Shown: positions 22,994 to 34,600 of the stretch, one piece after another
Layout of the letters: every line of letters starts with the position of its first letter
How positions within the stretch are numbered: the first letter of the stretch is position 1
Assembly (NCBI GenBank): GCA_030435675.1
Contig: CM059622.1
Span: 4,092,001 to 4,156,000, forward strand
Reading direction: 5' to 3'
Source of the DNA: Steinernema hermaphroditum
Taxonomy: Eukaryota; Nematoda; Chromadorea; Rhabditida; Steinernematidae
DNA: 64,000 bases
Position numbers and translations under genes: made by a program
Notes under the pieces: model-generated
Told to the model about the DNA's origin: nothing
Databases searched by the model: none
The model's input: the letters and a program-made list of their open reading frames with translations, nothing else

Positions 22994-23415
22994 GTCCCAC
23001 GCCGATTCGGTTGAAATTTGGCATGCAGGTAGAGAGAGATGCTACGAATTTATTGCGATATCTAACATATTACATGTTGTCGCACCCCATATTTATCCAA
23101 CGTCCTCTGGCTTCTTGACGCGCACGGTGCCTACATCTTTTGCTGCCCAATGTCTTCGTTAAGTCATCGCTCCATCGGGTTCGAGGTCTTCCGAGAGGTC
23201 TCTTCACAGGCGGGCGCCATTCTTCGAGTCGGTTGTATAGAGGTGCTAGAGTGTAGCAAAACTTGATAGGTTTTATCGGTGAATGAGGGGTTTAAGGCAT
23301 GAAGACATGGTAGTCAATCTTGGCAAAATAGAGGCAGTGTGCATAACATATCAGGTTTTGCTACACTCTAGCACCTCTACCTGCATGCCAAATTTCAGCC
23401 GAATCGTCGTGGGAC
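22994..23415. repeat. Nested inverted-repeat element
   Basis: Outer 41-bp arms at 22994-23034 and 23375-23415 are inverted copies sharing GAAATTTGGCATGCAGGTAG. Inner 31-bp arms at 23238-23268 and 23349-23379 are inverted copies sharing GGTGCTAGAGTGTAGCAAAA. There is no coding capacity between them. It looks like a non-autonomous foldback or MITE-type element, possibly one inserted in another. Confidence 0.65.
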
Positions 23416-23872
23416 AGTTTGGGACCTCTCCTTGTCAGTGTAAGCTTATATGGTTAGCCAATTGCTGAGGTTTACAGTGGCTTAAAGAGGTTGAAATTAT
23501 GCCATATGTTTGGCTTTTGGTGTTTTTAGACGCTGGCGAAGGCGATCATTGGAAAAATTATAATTTACATAGGTGCGACTATCCAGATGCTAAAGTAGGA
23601 TTTGGACACTTACCACTTTTAGAGGAAACAATTTAGTTATGTTTCTTTATTACGAACTCGTCGCGTTGCAATTGCTGACTCGTCGCATCGCATAGCAGAG
23701 CTCATTATTTTATTTATAGACGATCTAAAGCGTCATATTATGTGATCATCGGCTGCTTGGACTCTTTGAAAATCTCCGAGTGTTTTGTGGTCATTTCGAT
23801 TCGAGAACCTCCTTCAATTTTACGTGAGTTCTGTGCTCGCAAAAATCATTACATTATATTTGTTTGTTCTAG

Positions 23873-24963
23873 ACATCTTTCTGTGCAACGGTGGACGAAA
23901 GCCGTTGGCTAACATATCTCCAAAAACTTCAAGGCAAAGAAAAAACTGCCGCTTATAGCCGCATGATGCAAATTATGTAAGGTGATGAGCCGTGTCACGA
24001 ATATTTCAGGGCTACACCTCGCGTAGACAACCACTGAGTGAATGCAGAAGGCGCCCGCGAAATGCTGAGAAAAAAGTAGACCAGTGCAAAGGACTGGTTA
24101 ACGGAGCGACTGGAGTGCTGATTGCGATATGTCAGGTACTGTACTACTTGGACGACATCAGAAGTCAGTTCACCGATGAACATCCGCGGATTCGGCGCAC
24201 TGCCAGCGGTACTATGTACCACCTCAACGAAATTCTGCATGGAAGAGAAGAAAGCGTCCAGCGGCTGAGAGCCAGTCTTCCCGAGGCGCTCCACATAGGA
24301 CAAAAGAACGTCGCGGAAACAATGCGCGTTCTTTGTGACGACTACTTCAACGACATGTTGACGATCTACTTCATTCACAACCTGATTAAGTGCAGGAAGT
24401 GCTTCTGTGGAGAAGTGCGATCGCATCCGGAGACGGTGTCGGTAATTCAAATGGACACGGCACAGCTGCAGATAACGAATGGCAGTGCAACCTTTGATGC
24501 TATGCTGGAGCAGTTTCGTTGCACAACGACGTTGTGTGACACTTGCTGTAGCCCACGCATGCGCATAAAAGAGATAGATGTCTGCGATTGGCTTGGATAT
24601 TACATCATGCTGGAAATCCTACGTGACAATGGAAAACCAGGTTGGTATCAGTGATATGCAGACACACTTAATGTTAGTTATTGTTTAGCGCTGACTGGAA
24701 TGAACGCAACGGATGGCGTTCTTATGTTCGGATATCGCTGGAAGCCGCTCGCAATGATCGAGCATATCCCAGATAGCCGAAACAGTTCGCGCGGACACTA
24801 CGTTGTGTGGCTGCGGAATCGAGATGGAAGAGGCTCGTTGATTCTGGACGACATGGCACAGCCAAAGTTGGTGCCGAGAATAAAACAAGGTCTAGAAGGA
24901 TATGCCGTGATCGTTTTCGAAAGAGGACGAGACGATCGCGGCCATATAATTCGCCAGTGTTAA
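23873..24963 (+). CDS. Ubiquitin-specific-protease-like protein, catalytic Cys lost
   Basis: Exons 23873-23976, 24027-24640 and 24689-24963 join in phase (introns 50 and 48 nt). The fold is read from three places. GLVN-GATGVLIAICQVLYY aligns with the USP Cys box (GLxNxGATCYMNSLLQxLF), but the nucleophile Cys and the following YMNS are replaced. A zinc-ribbon-like pair follows (KCRKC and LCDTC). The C-terminal His box reads RGHYVVW, then LILDDM and GYAVIVFER, closest in style to USP7. USPs cleave ubiquitin from targets; this one should be inactive and might bind ubiquitin instead. The 5' end is unresolved: the first exon follows an acceptor at 23872 and no start was found. Confidence 0.68.
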
Positions 24964-25014
24964 ATGGTCACTGTGTTTGTCATTGTTAATTGTTTCCGAA
25001 TAGGCGCACATCAG

Positions 25015-25020
25015 AATAAA
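25015..25020 (+). terminator. Poly(A) signal of the USP-like gene
   Basis: AATAAA 52 nt after the stop, which supports a transcribed gene. Confidence 0.5.
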
Positions 25021-25862
25021 GTTTCATCATTGCGATAGTCACTCCCTCCTTGTCCCACACATGACCATAAGCTTTTACGGGTGGTAATCGTGGCTGAAAG
25101 ACTTCTCTACAACTCTGCATAGTTTTGAACACACTTGGTGAAATGTGAAAAAGCAGACAAAATCGCATTCTAATATGGACTTGTTGTGTCGGATGTTTGG
25201 TGTGTGGAACGTGGAACGTTATGTATAAATGTGATATTTTCTTGGAAGTTTGTAATTTTCATATCGGAAGTCTGACCATAGGTTTGTAGCATGTTGAATG
25301 AGATACACGATACTAGAAAAAACGGACCACCGCTAATTGTGAAAACAGGTTCTACGGGCCGCGGAGTAAAACGGAGGTTGAGTCTGGTGAACGAACTCTC
25401 GCCGACCGAATGCTCAGTTGAAAAATGCATTGCATATGGACGTCTGCAATGGTGAATGCGAATTTCTATGGTCGCAAACGATTCTCTGATGAATGTTGGA
25501 TACTGTACAGGTAATAGATTCATCAATGAAGTCGCAAAAGTGAACCAAAATGTACTTGAGAACTTTAGACTTTTTCATGGAGTCTCACCGGCCTGGTGAA
25601 AAACACTTGTTATGGATTGTGCTTTTAATCAAGATTTTTATTAAATATTGTTGTAGTTCTTAGATGAATCTTGTAGAGGAGAGGTAAAGCTATCGAATTG
25701 TGCCAATGCGGCCGCTGAAAGATCTCTAAATCAGATTGGGTGAGCTCCGGAAGAACAAATGACATTAAGTTGAAATGTGCTCAAGGAGACGGCTTTCAGG
25801 TATCGAACAGAACGTACTTTGGTGGTATTTCTCAAGGATTGTTCCGACGAAACCTTTTATTT
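25021..25862. other. Intergenic, no supported gene
   Basis: Downstream of the USP-like gene. A minus-strand 118-codon frame (25170-25526) has no recognisable domain and is not called. Confidence 0.3.
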
Positions 25863-26718
25863 TTTCAGTTGATGTTACATACAGCCAATGTGGTGGACTT
25901 TTCTGTGCCCAGAAAGTCCGACATACGCTATCGACAGTCCGACATCCGACAAAGCTTTTCCCTTTTAGCTTAGGCTTCTTTTAGTGCCTTCTTCTTAAGC
26001 ATGTCCCGTCTAATTTTAATCTCCCAATTTTTCGACTAGCAGAATATATTTATAAGTTTTGATTTCATTTTCCTTTAAACCTTTCGAAGTCTGTAGGCTT
26101 TTATCGCTTTTACACATAGACCACGCCCATTTCAAATCCAAATTGCCTCCCTTATTGAAAAGATGAGAACATTTGACTCAGAGACGTAGGCTTCAACGGG
26201 CGATCAGCTGTCCATTCAATTAAATGCTTAGGCAAGCAACCATATGAGGTTATCTTCTCGTATCAAAGGCTTGCCCTTGCAAGACGTCTCATATATGCAC
26301 AAGAAAAACAAAATCACACCATGAACGTCGATCTGCTTCTGGCTGCAGACGGCATCCGACCAGATAGATCAGCGATCCCATTGGTATGCGGACGTTGAAG
26401 TAGCACGGAGGTAGAATACGGTCGACCCGCGGCAATGGGGCACCGCACCATCACTGCACAAGCGGCCATCCCGATCCAAATTAAGTGCTTTATAGCTTTG
26501 CAAAAAGGATCAGAAGGTTTTCCGGTGCTTTATTGAAACAGTCGGTTTCTGTAATGCAAGCCAAAATAAAGATTTATGTCGATATATGTCCGTCCAAGTT
26601 AGCTCACGACCAGCTTGATAATGGGCAGATTGGATGACGATCGATTGGTAATACCGTCTGTCGGATTTTGTGGGCGTAGAAAAGTCCACCACATTGGCTA
26701 TATGTAACATCAACTGAA
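25863..26718. repeat. Inverted repeat pair (about 60 bp arms)
   Basis: 25863-25922 and 26661-26718 are inverted copies sharing AGCCAATGTGGTGGACTTTT. A further repeat, GTTGATCCATAAAAAATGGC, lies just outside the right arm (26728-26749) and recurs inverted at 27615-27636. The arms could bound or be remnants of a non-autonomous transposon; the 740 bp between them are not obviously coding. Confidence 0.55.
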
Positions 26719-26749
26719 AAGATATACCGTTGATCCATAAAAAATGGCC

Positions 26750-28304
26750 GATTATTTTTTGATAATTTACTGAGACAAAACACGAAGATTTCAGTCAAGG
26801 TATTCATCACTCTTATGTACAACTTCAGCCCACTTTATAGCCAACATCCAGATTCCTCAATCGTGAAATACGAGGGTTTAAAACCGAAAAATATTTTTCG
26901 TCCAATTTTCGACCTCTTCACATTATTTTGAGTGGCTTTCTCTGATATCTTCATTTACGGATGCGTACAGATGACAGTAAGATAGAGCTAAGAGAGATCT
27001 ATATGAACAGCAAACAGGAGTCTCACAGCTCAAAGTGGAGAGACATTGTGACGGTCAATTTGGAAACACATGGTCTCGGTTAGTCTGACTTTTTGGTAAT
27101 CCGAGGGTCATTTTTTTCACATTTGGACTTTATTTCCGTGAAGTAGAAAAGAGCTCGTGAAGTCACTATGTGGGCATGGTAGCTGTGAGCGATGGCTATC
27201 TGCTGCATGTTCCCGTTCCTTATTATATTACTTAATCATTTGGAAACAGTGAAGTTAACGGAACATGGTGATCCGAAAAGGCCATCTTTTTGAGATTAGC
27301 CCATGCTGTGATAAACGACGAGCGCAGCGATAGGTGCATTCGGTAGGGAGGACCCAAATATGTATCTGATATAAGGCAGTCACCGTCCATCACACAAATG
27401 TTAATATAGGAAGTCCATACATCACTTCACATTTCGCTCTCTCGAGGTGCCAAAAAAATGACCATCGTGAAAGAATGAACCTCTAACACAAAGAGGAATG
27501 TAACGTACAAGCCGCCAATCGTGGTGTAAGGCGTGAGTTCACTGTACTCAGTAACGCGCCCATCGGTTATGCCCTAGGAGTAAACGTCGTGAAATTATGA
27601 CATTTTTACAATATCGGCCATTTTTTATGGATCAACAGTATAGTTTGACTATTCCCTTGCATGCTAAATCTGCAACAGGAAAACAACATCGGTAAAAACA
27701 TGGCAACTTTAACATTTTGGACGAAGATACACAAAAGCGAATTATTTGGCTTAAATCGAAAGCTTCCCATAATCAAATGCATCTTGATGGATTCAGGATA
27801 TGTCGCAAGATGATATAAGACTCATGGACTTAGTGATTCCTTCTAAGAATTCTAAGATTTTGATTTTGGTGGTTTTGACCGTCAGTCAGTTTTCCTGCCA
27901 TTTCTCTCTCTGGAAATATGATAACAGTAGCTCCATGTATGCGTGTTCGGAATGTACACTTTCCGATTATCCTATTGCCATAAAATGTGATTTTTGCCCT
28001 TTAGCCACCTTCTAAATTTAGTGTGCCCACTTATCCGTTCTGTCGATATTGTAATGCTTGAGTGACTTATCACCCGAGCAAAGATCACCTTATCGTGTGT
28101 GTGCACTCAGTCGTTGCCCACATTCCTTGACATCAACAAACAAGCAAGTTCTCGGCACCAGTCACGTGAATCTCCGTTGTCGACGCGGTGCGGTCATGTG
28201 TTTTGAAAACGGACGGTGGCAGAGAAACAGAGAAAAAACAGCGACTTTGTTTGCGTCCATAACAGTTTGTTCTCAGCTGACTCCATCGATTCAGTCGTCT
28301 TGAA
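26750..28304. other. AT-rich intergenic, no supported gene
   Basis: No exon with domain content was found. A repeat copy lies at 27615-27636. A weak 71-codon frame at 27800-28015 has several Cys but no known pattern. The last 100 bp are the promoter or 5' UTR of the next gene; TTCAG at 28290-28294, ten nt before its ATG, could be an SL acceptor. Confidence 0.3.
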
Positions 28305-29412
28305 ATGTCCGATCGAGAAGAGGAGGACGAGGGCGAGTACGTGGTTATCGATGAGGTGAGGCAACGGCGATTCCACTGCTTGTTACTGTAAGTGCTTTAG
28401 GCAACTTGCTCGTCGCTTCCTGGTCATCTATCCGAAGCGGAGCTGAAAGATTTCAACGAGCATCTGTTGAGGTCCAACTCGGTGTACGCAGCGTCGGCCG
28501 GATCCGAGCCTGTGGGAGCCGCCATGGAGGTAAGAATAAGAAGAACAAGAAGCCCGTATCTATCACGACCTTCGAATCAAATTTTTCGAACTCCTATTTA
28601 TGATTCCCTCGATACCTATTTGTGATGAATTCCATCTAACTAATTCAGGACACTTCTTCGACTTCTTTGATAAGTTCCGACTGCATCATCGAGGCCTCAA
28701 AGCTGTGCCCTTCCCTTCCAACCTCATGTTCTCAAGAGTTGGAAGTAAAGGTGAATTTCAATTTGCCCCTTATCCCTCTGCAATCCACTTTAAGGACCCC
28801 GAAGCAGTCGTCACAAAAGGCGAACTCGTGCAGTGTCTCCATATGATGATGGCCTTCCAGTCTCAACAGATCAGGGAACACGTCCAATTCCTTCAGTCGT
28901 CCCTTCAGCAACTCAACGAAAAAGTCGACTCCGTCCACGACGACATGTCCTCTATAAAAGATCTGCTCGGACCACTCCTCCACGACAAGAAGTCGACGAT
29001 TAGCGAACTGGACGCCCTTGCGAAGACGTTGAAGTCGGAGGATCCCACGCCGACTACCCTGGGAAAGATCAGGGGTATCATTGAGGAGTTCGAGCCGGTG
29101 ATCCATGAAGTGAAACAGAAATGTGGCCAGAAAATGGACCACGACACTCAAGAATGGTTGTTGGACACGCAGAACAAGATGAATCTTCTGAAGGCGCTCG
29201 TGGACAAGGTGGAGAAGGGCCAGAAGGACGAAATGCTGACTCGAGAGAACTTGAGCAATCTGCTGGGGTTAGCGACAGGAGCCACTGCTGGAGCTGCTAT
29301 CCTCGGAAAGTATCTGGACGGTCCTGAGGGGAAGATCATTGGTGCGACGTTCGGATCGTTTATTGCTGTCTTGTGCGGACAGGTTTCCGCTGCTTGTCGC
29401 AAATACTTCTGA
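28305..29412 (+). CDS. Unknown coiled-coil protein with glycine-rich hydrophobic C-terminus
   Basis: Four exons (28305-28355, 28401-28529, 28649-28750, 28795-29412) close in phase to 299 residues. The N-terminus is acidic (MSDREEEDEGEYVVIDE). A Ser/Cys-rich region follows. From about residue 95 there is a long helical stretch with heptad-like spacing (FLQSSLQQLNEKVDSVHDDM, then further helices to about 260). The end is Gly/Ala-rich and hydrophobic (LATGATAGAAILG, IIGATFGSFIAVLCG), resembling two tight membrane or channel-type helices. I recognise no family. A membrane-associated coiled-coil protein is inferred. The frame reading straight through intron 3 is an artefact of its 44-nt length. 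Confidence 0.72.
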
Positions 29413-30144
29413 CGATTATTGCCGTTGTCGTTTATTTGAGATGTACCATAATAAAAGCGTTTGTATTGACTCTAACGGATTGACTCACAAAAAAGGTGCT
29501 TACCGGACTAATTATAGAGACGTCTCACATCGCTAGAATATTCAGAGCTTTCTAGAGGGGAGACTTTAATATCTGCCGAACGTTAAGTGAACAATCCCGA
29601 GTTTGAGGCTTGTTAACGGCAGCGGTAATACGTCGATTGTTCCACTGTGCGGTCATTTTACCTACTTCAATTCACATACTTTACATATTTTACATACTTC
29701 GATTCGATATTCGATGCTTTTAGAATACTCGACAACGTTATGCGCCGTCCATTCTGAAGAAAAAATGTACTGCACACCATGCTCAAAGAACGCTGGCCAC
29801 AACAAACTGGAAGCTCGTTGTAAACTGCTGTTATCAGAATCCTCCCACCAGCGCTGGTAATCCTGATCATGTCAAACATAAAAAAACGGCCATGAATGAG
29901 TACAGCCCGGGGAGACCTTAAGGGCACACAGAGAGGAAATCGAATGAGACTTTCGGACAACTTGAACAACACGGGGTTGCACAGCTTCTGTAAAACTTCG
30001 TTTTCTTATAAATCAAACGAAGTCACTAGGATCCATGCGAAATCCGCAAACATTTTGGACACGAGTGTTTATTAGTCTCAGAAGTAACAACCAAATGAGT
30101 TACGGTAAACCTTGACGTTTCGCAGACAATTGCAGTCCACTGGT
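29413..30144. other. Intergenic, no supported gene
   Basis: Between the coiled-coil gene and the granulin-like pair. AATAAAAG at about 29450 may be the poly(A) signal of the former. A short direct repeat of TTTACATA(C/T)TT lies near 29680. Confidence 0.35.
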
Positions 30145-30416
30145 TTAGGCGAGTTTTATGAGAGTCTTGAACAGCAACTTGTTGAACTGCTAAAAGGTCT
30201 ACCGTAATCGAGCCTCGGCGAAGAACCTACGCGAACACATATCCCTTGGGCCTCGTAGCAGGTGGTTCCGCCGGGACAGCAGGAGCTTCCACTCGGACAG
30301 CAGACGGCTTGAGGATAGGGACAGCAGCCTCCGGAGCACTCGGTTCCTCCGAAGCAGTCGGCAGAGGCCAGGGCGAGGAGCGAGACGATGAGGAGGAGAG
30401 CCAAGAAGGTCTTCAT
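30145..30416 (-). CDS. Secreted granulin-like peptide B1
   Basis: Exons 30416-30231 and 30189-30145 with a 41-nt intron encode 76 residues: a signal peptide (MKTFLALLLIVSLLALASA), the ten-cysteine half-granulin (GGCCPYPQAVCC, SCCPGGTTC) and the tail QFNKLLFKTLIKLA. Its promoter side matches that of A2 while its tail matches A1, showing exchange between copies. An AATAAA lies downstream at 30068-30073. The frame is open 49 codons upstream of the ATG, through the promoter and TATA box; I take this as accidental. Confidence 0.84.
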
Positions 30417-30747
30417 GGTGAGCGGAGAGGAAGCTGTTGGTTGATGAGGACCGTGCCAAGACTGGCCATTTATAGTATCGTTTGTTTTTGAGTGCGTGGG
30501 TCGTGCCGGGTCACTCACGTCACTGATAAGAAACAATACTAAAACGATGAAAGGGAGGTACAAAGCGCCACAAATGTGCTCGCATCAACCTCCTTAGAGG
30601 TCCTTATCACTTCCGTGTGCCTACAAAAGGCCACCCTCCACGTGTAGATTGCCCGGCACGGTCAACACAAACAGAAAACAAAGCGCTCTATAAAAGAATT
30701 CGATCCATTCACTCCACCACAACTCAACTTCTCCATCTCCTCTCACC
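30417..30747. promoter_or_regulatory. Bidirectional promoter of granulin-like pair B
   Basis: A 331-bp spacer, exactly the length of the pair-A spacer and its inverted near-copy. TATA boxes are at 30468-30474 (minus) and 30689-30695 (plus). GATA sites are ACTGATAAG at 30522-30530 and the complement of TGATAAG at 30602-30608. Confidence 0.7.
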
Positions 30748-31019
30748 ATGAAGACCTTCTTGGCTCTCCTCCTCATCGTCTCGCTCTTCGCCCTGGCCTC
30801 TGCCGACTGCTTCGGAGGAACCGAGTGCTCCGGAGGCTGCTGTCCCTATCCTCAAGCCGTCTGCTGTACGAGTGGAAGCTCCTGCTGTCCCGGCGGAACC
30901 ACCTGCTACGAGGCCCAAGGGATCTGTGTTCGCGTAGGTTCTTCACCGAGGCTCGATTACGGTAGACCTTTTAGCAGTTCAACAAGTTGCTGTTCAAGAC
31001 ACTTACAAAACTCGCCTAA
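30748..31019 (+). CDS. Secreted granulin-like peptide B2
   Basis: Exons 30748-30933 and 30975-31019 around a 41-nt intron encode 76 residues with the family plan: signal peptide (MKTFLALLLIVSLFALASA), half-granulin with ten cysteines and the tail QFNKLLFKTLTKLA. One difference in the core is AVCCTSGSS in place of AVCCPSGSS. An AATAAA follows at 31085-31090. It is head-to-head with B1. Confidence 0.85.
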
Positions 31020-31665
31020 ACCAGTGGACTGCAGCGGTATAAAAACATGAATATGTACCGAAAAATTTGGTGGCTATTTCTGAGAATAAACATCCGATTT
31101 CATGCAGACGATTTAATACGCAATTTTATTCAAAACTCCAGCTAAAATAGGGTGATCATCGATCGTTGTCCCTAGCAGATTAAAATGAGTTTACAGGCGA
31201 AGTAACTTCGACATTGAACATGTACTTGAGTGGATGTTCATATGCGCTAACCTTTTTGACTTCGTTCCCATTACCGAGAACCAATGAGCAATTTCCATCG
31301 TCATTCTATAATGACTCTTAATCCAAAGTTTCGGCAAATCCACTTGTCCTTTTCGGAAAGGTCGCCGCGTCCGCCAAAGAACACCCCAATCCTTCGCCCG
31401 TTGCTCTATTGAATAAGCGTAATCACATATCTGCCCTCTGGCACTTGGCCCCGCCCTCACGGCCCTCGACATCTCCGTAATTGACTCAGACACACTCGCG
31501 CATCTCCACGCGCGTCGGTGCACTCGTAAAACCAAAAAATATAGTCGCCTCCGGACCCGACTGCTCGAACGCCCCAAATTGGCTCCTAAGATGGACGCCC
31601 ACCTCGACAGGCGTACTCCACGGCATGTCAGAAGTGGTTTGGGCCGATGAGTGCCACCGGGGCTA

Positions 31666-34600
31666 ATGAGCAATTCTTGTTTTCGCCGATGCTTTCCGAC
31701 GTCGGTGATCTCCACCGAAATCGCCACTATTCGGGGCCTTCTTCTCCCTCTGCTCCTCTGCGTTCCCGCGATGGCGACCTCCAATGCAAGTAAGCGCCAA
31801 ATTGGTCCTCGAGGGAAGCAACGTGCAAATCGTGTCCTCTGCAGCGGCGCCCTTCGATCCGTGCCGAGAGTTCAACGCCGGTGGCATGCCGGCGATGAAC
31901 GAGTTCGCCAGTCCCGGCTACCCCGACCGCTACAGACCCGGACTCGACTGTGTCAGGATCATCTATGCGCCCCCGCACTACGACGTCATCATTCATTTCA
32001 ATGAGATGTTCCAGGTTGGTGATGGAATGATAGAGTACCACGTATAATGGTGGATGAGACGAGACGTTTTTTTGGTTTTTAATGGTGTTTGATGAACAGT
32101 CGATCTTATGTTATCTCGGGGTAAGCGCACAAATTGTGTGCAACGTAATAAATTAGATTACCTGACAAAATTGTCATTATTCACAGGTTCCTGAATGGAC
32201 AAAAAAATCTAAGCTCGGCTTAGGCTCTGGCGTTCACCTTCAATTCCCTTAGACTTTCATCACCTTCGATTCTCTACTTACAAGGGAGGTACCCCAAGTG
32301 ATAAACGCCGATTTGGCCAAAACTTTGTTCATTGGTAGAATTGTGGGCATGATGTACGTCTGCGGCATCGGCAGCATTTCATGTGAGAGGGTCTTAAAAT
32401 AGGTCAGAAGATAGGGGTTACGTGATATAGTGATGTTGAAGCCCATCTGAACCGCGTTCCGGAGCTTCTTTTTCCGCCGGTCGTCGACGGCAGAACGTTT
32501 TTCTTGGTTTTACTATTATCGGCCTTAGTAATCTCACCCCATCTTCTAACGTATTTTTTGACCCTCTATCATAAGATGTTGCCAATGCCGCAGACATAAC
32601 TGCACTTCATATCCACAGTTATTTCATTTTTGGAAAAAATGCGGTTTTTCGGGTTCAACCCGATAACAACTCTAGGCCTTACTATCTTCGTTAATGCTCT
32701 TAACCCCATTTAATCACACGAGAACTGCCACTTATGAGAGTTGCACAGCAACCACACAGCGATACCGTAGTGGAACTCCGGTCGCAGATGCCTATTGCAA
32801 CAGTTGTCTGGTCTTTTACTAGCAAAATTTATACATAATTTTTGTGTTTTTCGCGCAAGACGACTCCTATAAATTGAGAACAAAACGCGAAGAAATAGTG
32901 ACGCATCTCTGAAAAGCGCACTGGTGCCGAAGCTTTCCAAGAAACTCTCCGATATATCCTCCCGAGCGAGATAATCTAAAAGTAAAAACCCACGAACGCC
33001 ACGACGTGAGTGGAGCTCTGTGCTTTGCTCGCCAAAATTTATGTGGCTATAAAAAGGGTTAATCGCTTTTTGGTGCAGCTCAAAGTGGAAAATAGCTTTA
33101 GATGCAATATATAATCAGCTTCTTCTTCGAAGCGTTCTTGAGCTCATAAAAAACACAAAACACGGTCTTCCGAGCATTGTGATTAACTGACATGGACGAT
33201 GAATGGCTTTTCGACCCACTGATTGACTCCTTCCAAACGCTAAATTGCTTTCGTGATGGATAACCTATTTTAGGCCATAAAAATAGGCATTCGCGGGATA
33301 TGTATATCTCCTCGGTGTTTGCAACTATCTCTGCTAACTTGTTTTCTTTTCCGGGAAAACACGCTTTAGAGACGGATCCATTTTGCGGAGAAGGGCCCAA
33401 TTTAGCGTCCCCAGTGTTTTGTCCCACTTTCGAATTAGTGCTGCAGGCTCTCTTTCTATTGATTAGGACCGTTTGGGAGAACCTGCGACTTTTGCACCGG
33501 CAAATAGCAATTCTTCGGTGACACAACGTAGATATTCATAATATCTGGCTCTAGTGTGGAACATCATAAATGCATAAAGTCCGGCTGAAAGCATCAATAC
33601 ACAATAAGAAATTTTCTGCTTTTGTGGGCCATCGGAACTTTTGAGACCGATACAAGCAAAGTGCGAAACAGTTTTCCCAATATTTTATGCATCCAGAACA
33701 GGCATGACGTAAAAACATCACCAAAAAGGACCCCCATTTTTAAAGACCACCAATTTCCACGAAGCTTTAGTGTATACATACAAGTGTAATGATGTTTTAG
33801 ACGCATGCCTAGATGTCGGAGGTTGAAATGAGCTTATATCCTCTTTGCTTATGCTCTAGACACTTGGCTTAGGTTCCGGCTTAAAAATATGTTTAGATAT
33901 GTTTTTAGATAGCTTAGGCTCCATTGATTTTAAGCGAACCCTGTATTCTTGACAGCTTCGTGTAAGGAAATTAGCAGTTTGTTGGTCATTAAATTTTGTA
34001 TTTTTGTAACTTAATAAATTTAGTGGCGGTCTTTGTAAAATGGTGCTATTGTCACGTAATCATAGAGCAGCCTTTGTATTTGGCTCAGTTGGCTCCAGAC
34101 CAAACCCGACCCGAACCGCTCACTCAGAAATCTCGACTTTACTTTACACGACTTTATTTCGTGAATCAAAGACATTTCACCTTGCACGACACAATAGACA
34201 AACAGAGGATGTCTGGCAGACGGCTTCATCTCTATCATATCGAGCCGGTGGGTGGCGGAGCGCTTCATGGGGCTTCTGGGAATCGGTAAATCTCACGTGA
34301 CTTCTCACGTGACCGGATTCTTGACGTCGGACATCTTGTTGTCAAGCGGTGGTGGGACTACGGCTTCCGGGTGTCGCAATTCCCTCTGGAAGCCGATGAC
34401 GTAGTGGACTCGGCTACTTGCGATCATGATCTCTTCCAAAAATAGTTATGTAGATGTAAAATATAAGCATTTGTAAATAATGACCAACTCGGAAAATTGA
34501 ATGCTTCGCCTTTCTTAAAATTACAATTTATGATATTATGGAAATGTGAATCACAAGCATAACTCGGAGCTTTCTAGTAAATTTCCTTTGATTCCTCTGG

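Noticed and set aside
30417..30563. In-frame N-terminal extension (starting MYLPFIVLVL) upstream of mini-granulin B1, also at 13555-13701 for A2
   Set aside because: It runs through the TATA box and GATA sites of the promoter, and the downstream ATG gives a proper signal peptide; conservation is explained by the duplicated promoter.
31191..31784. 197-codon minus-strand frame
   Set aside because: Overlaps the sol-2 first exon and promoter on the other strand; Arg/Ser-rich translation without domain; likely compositional.
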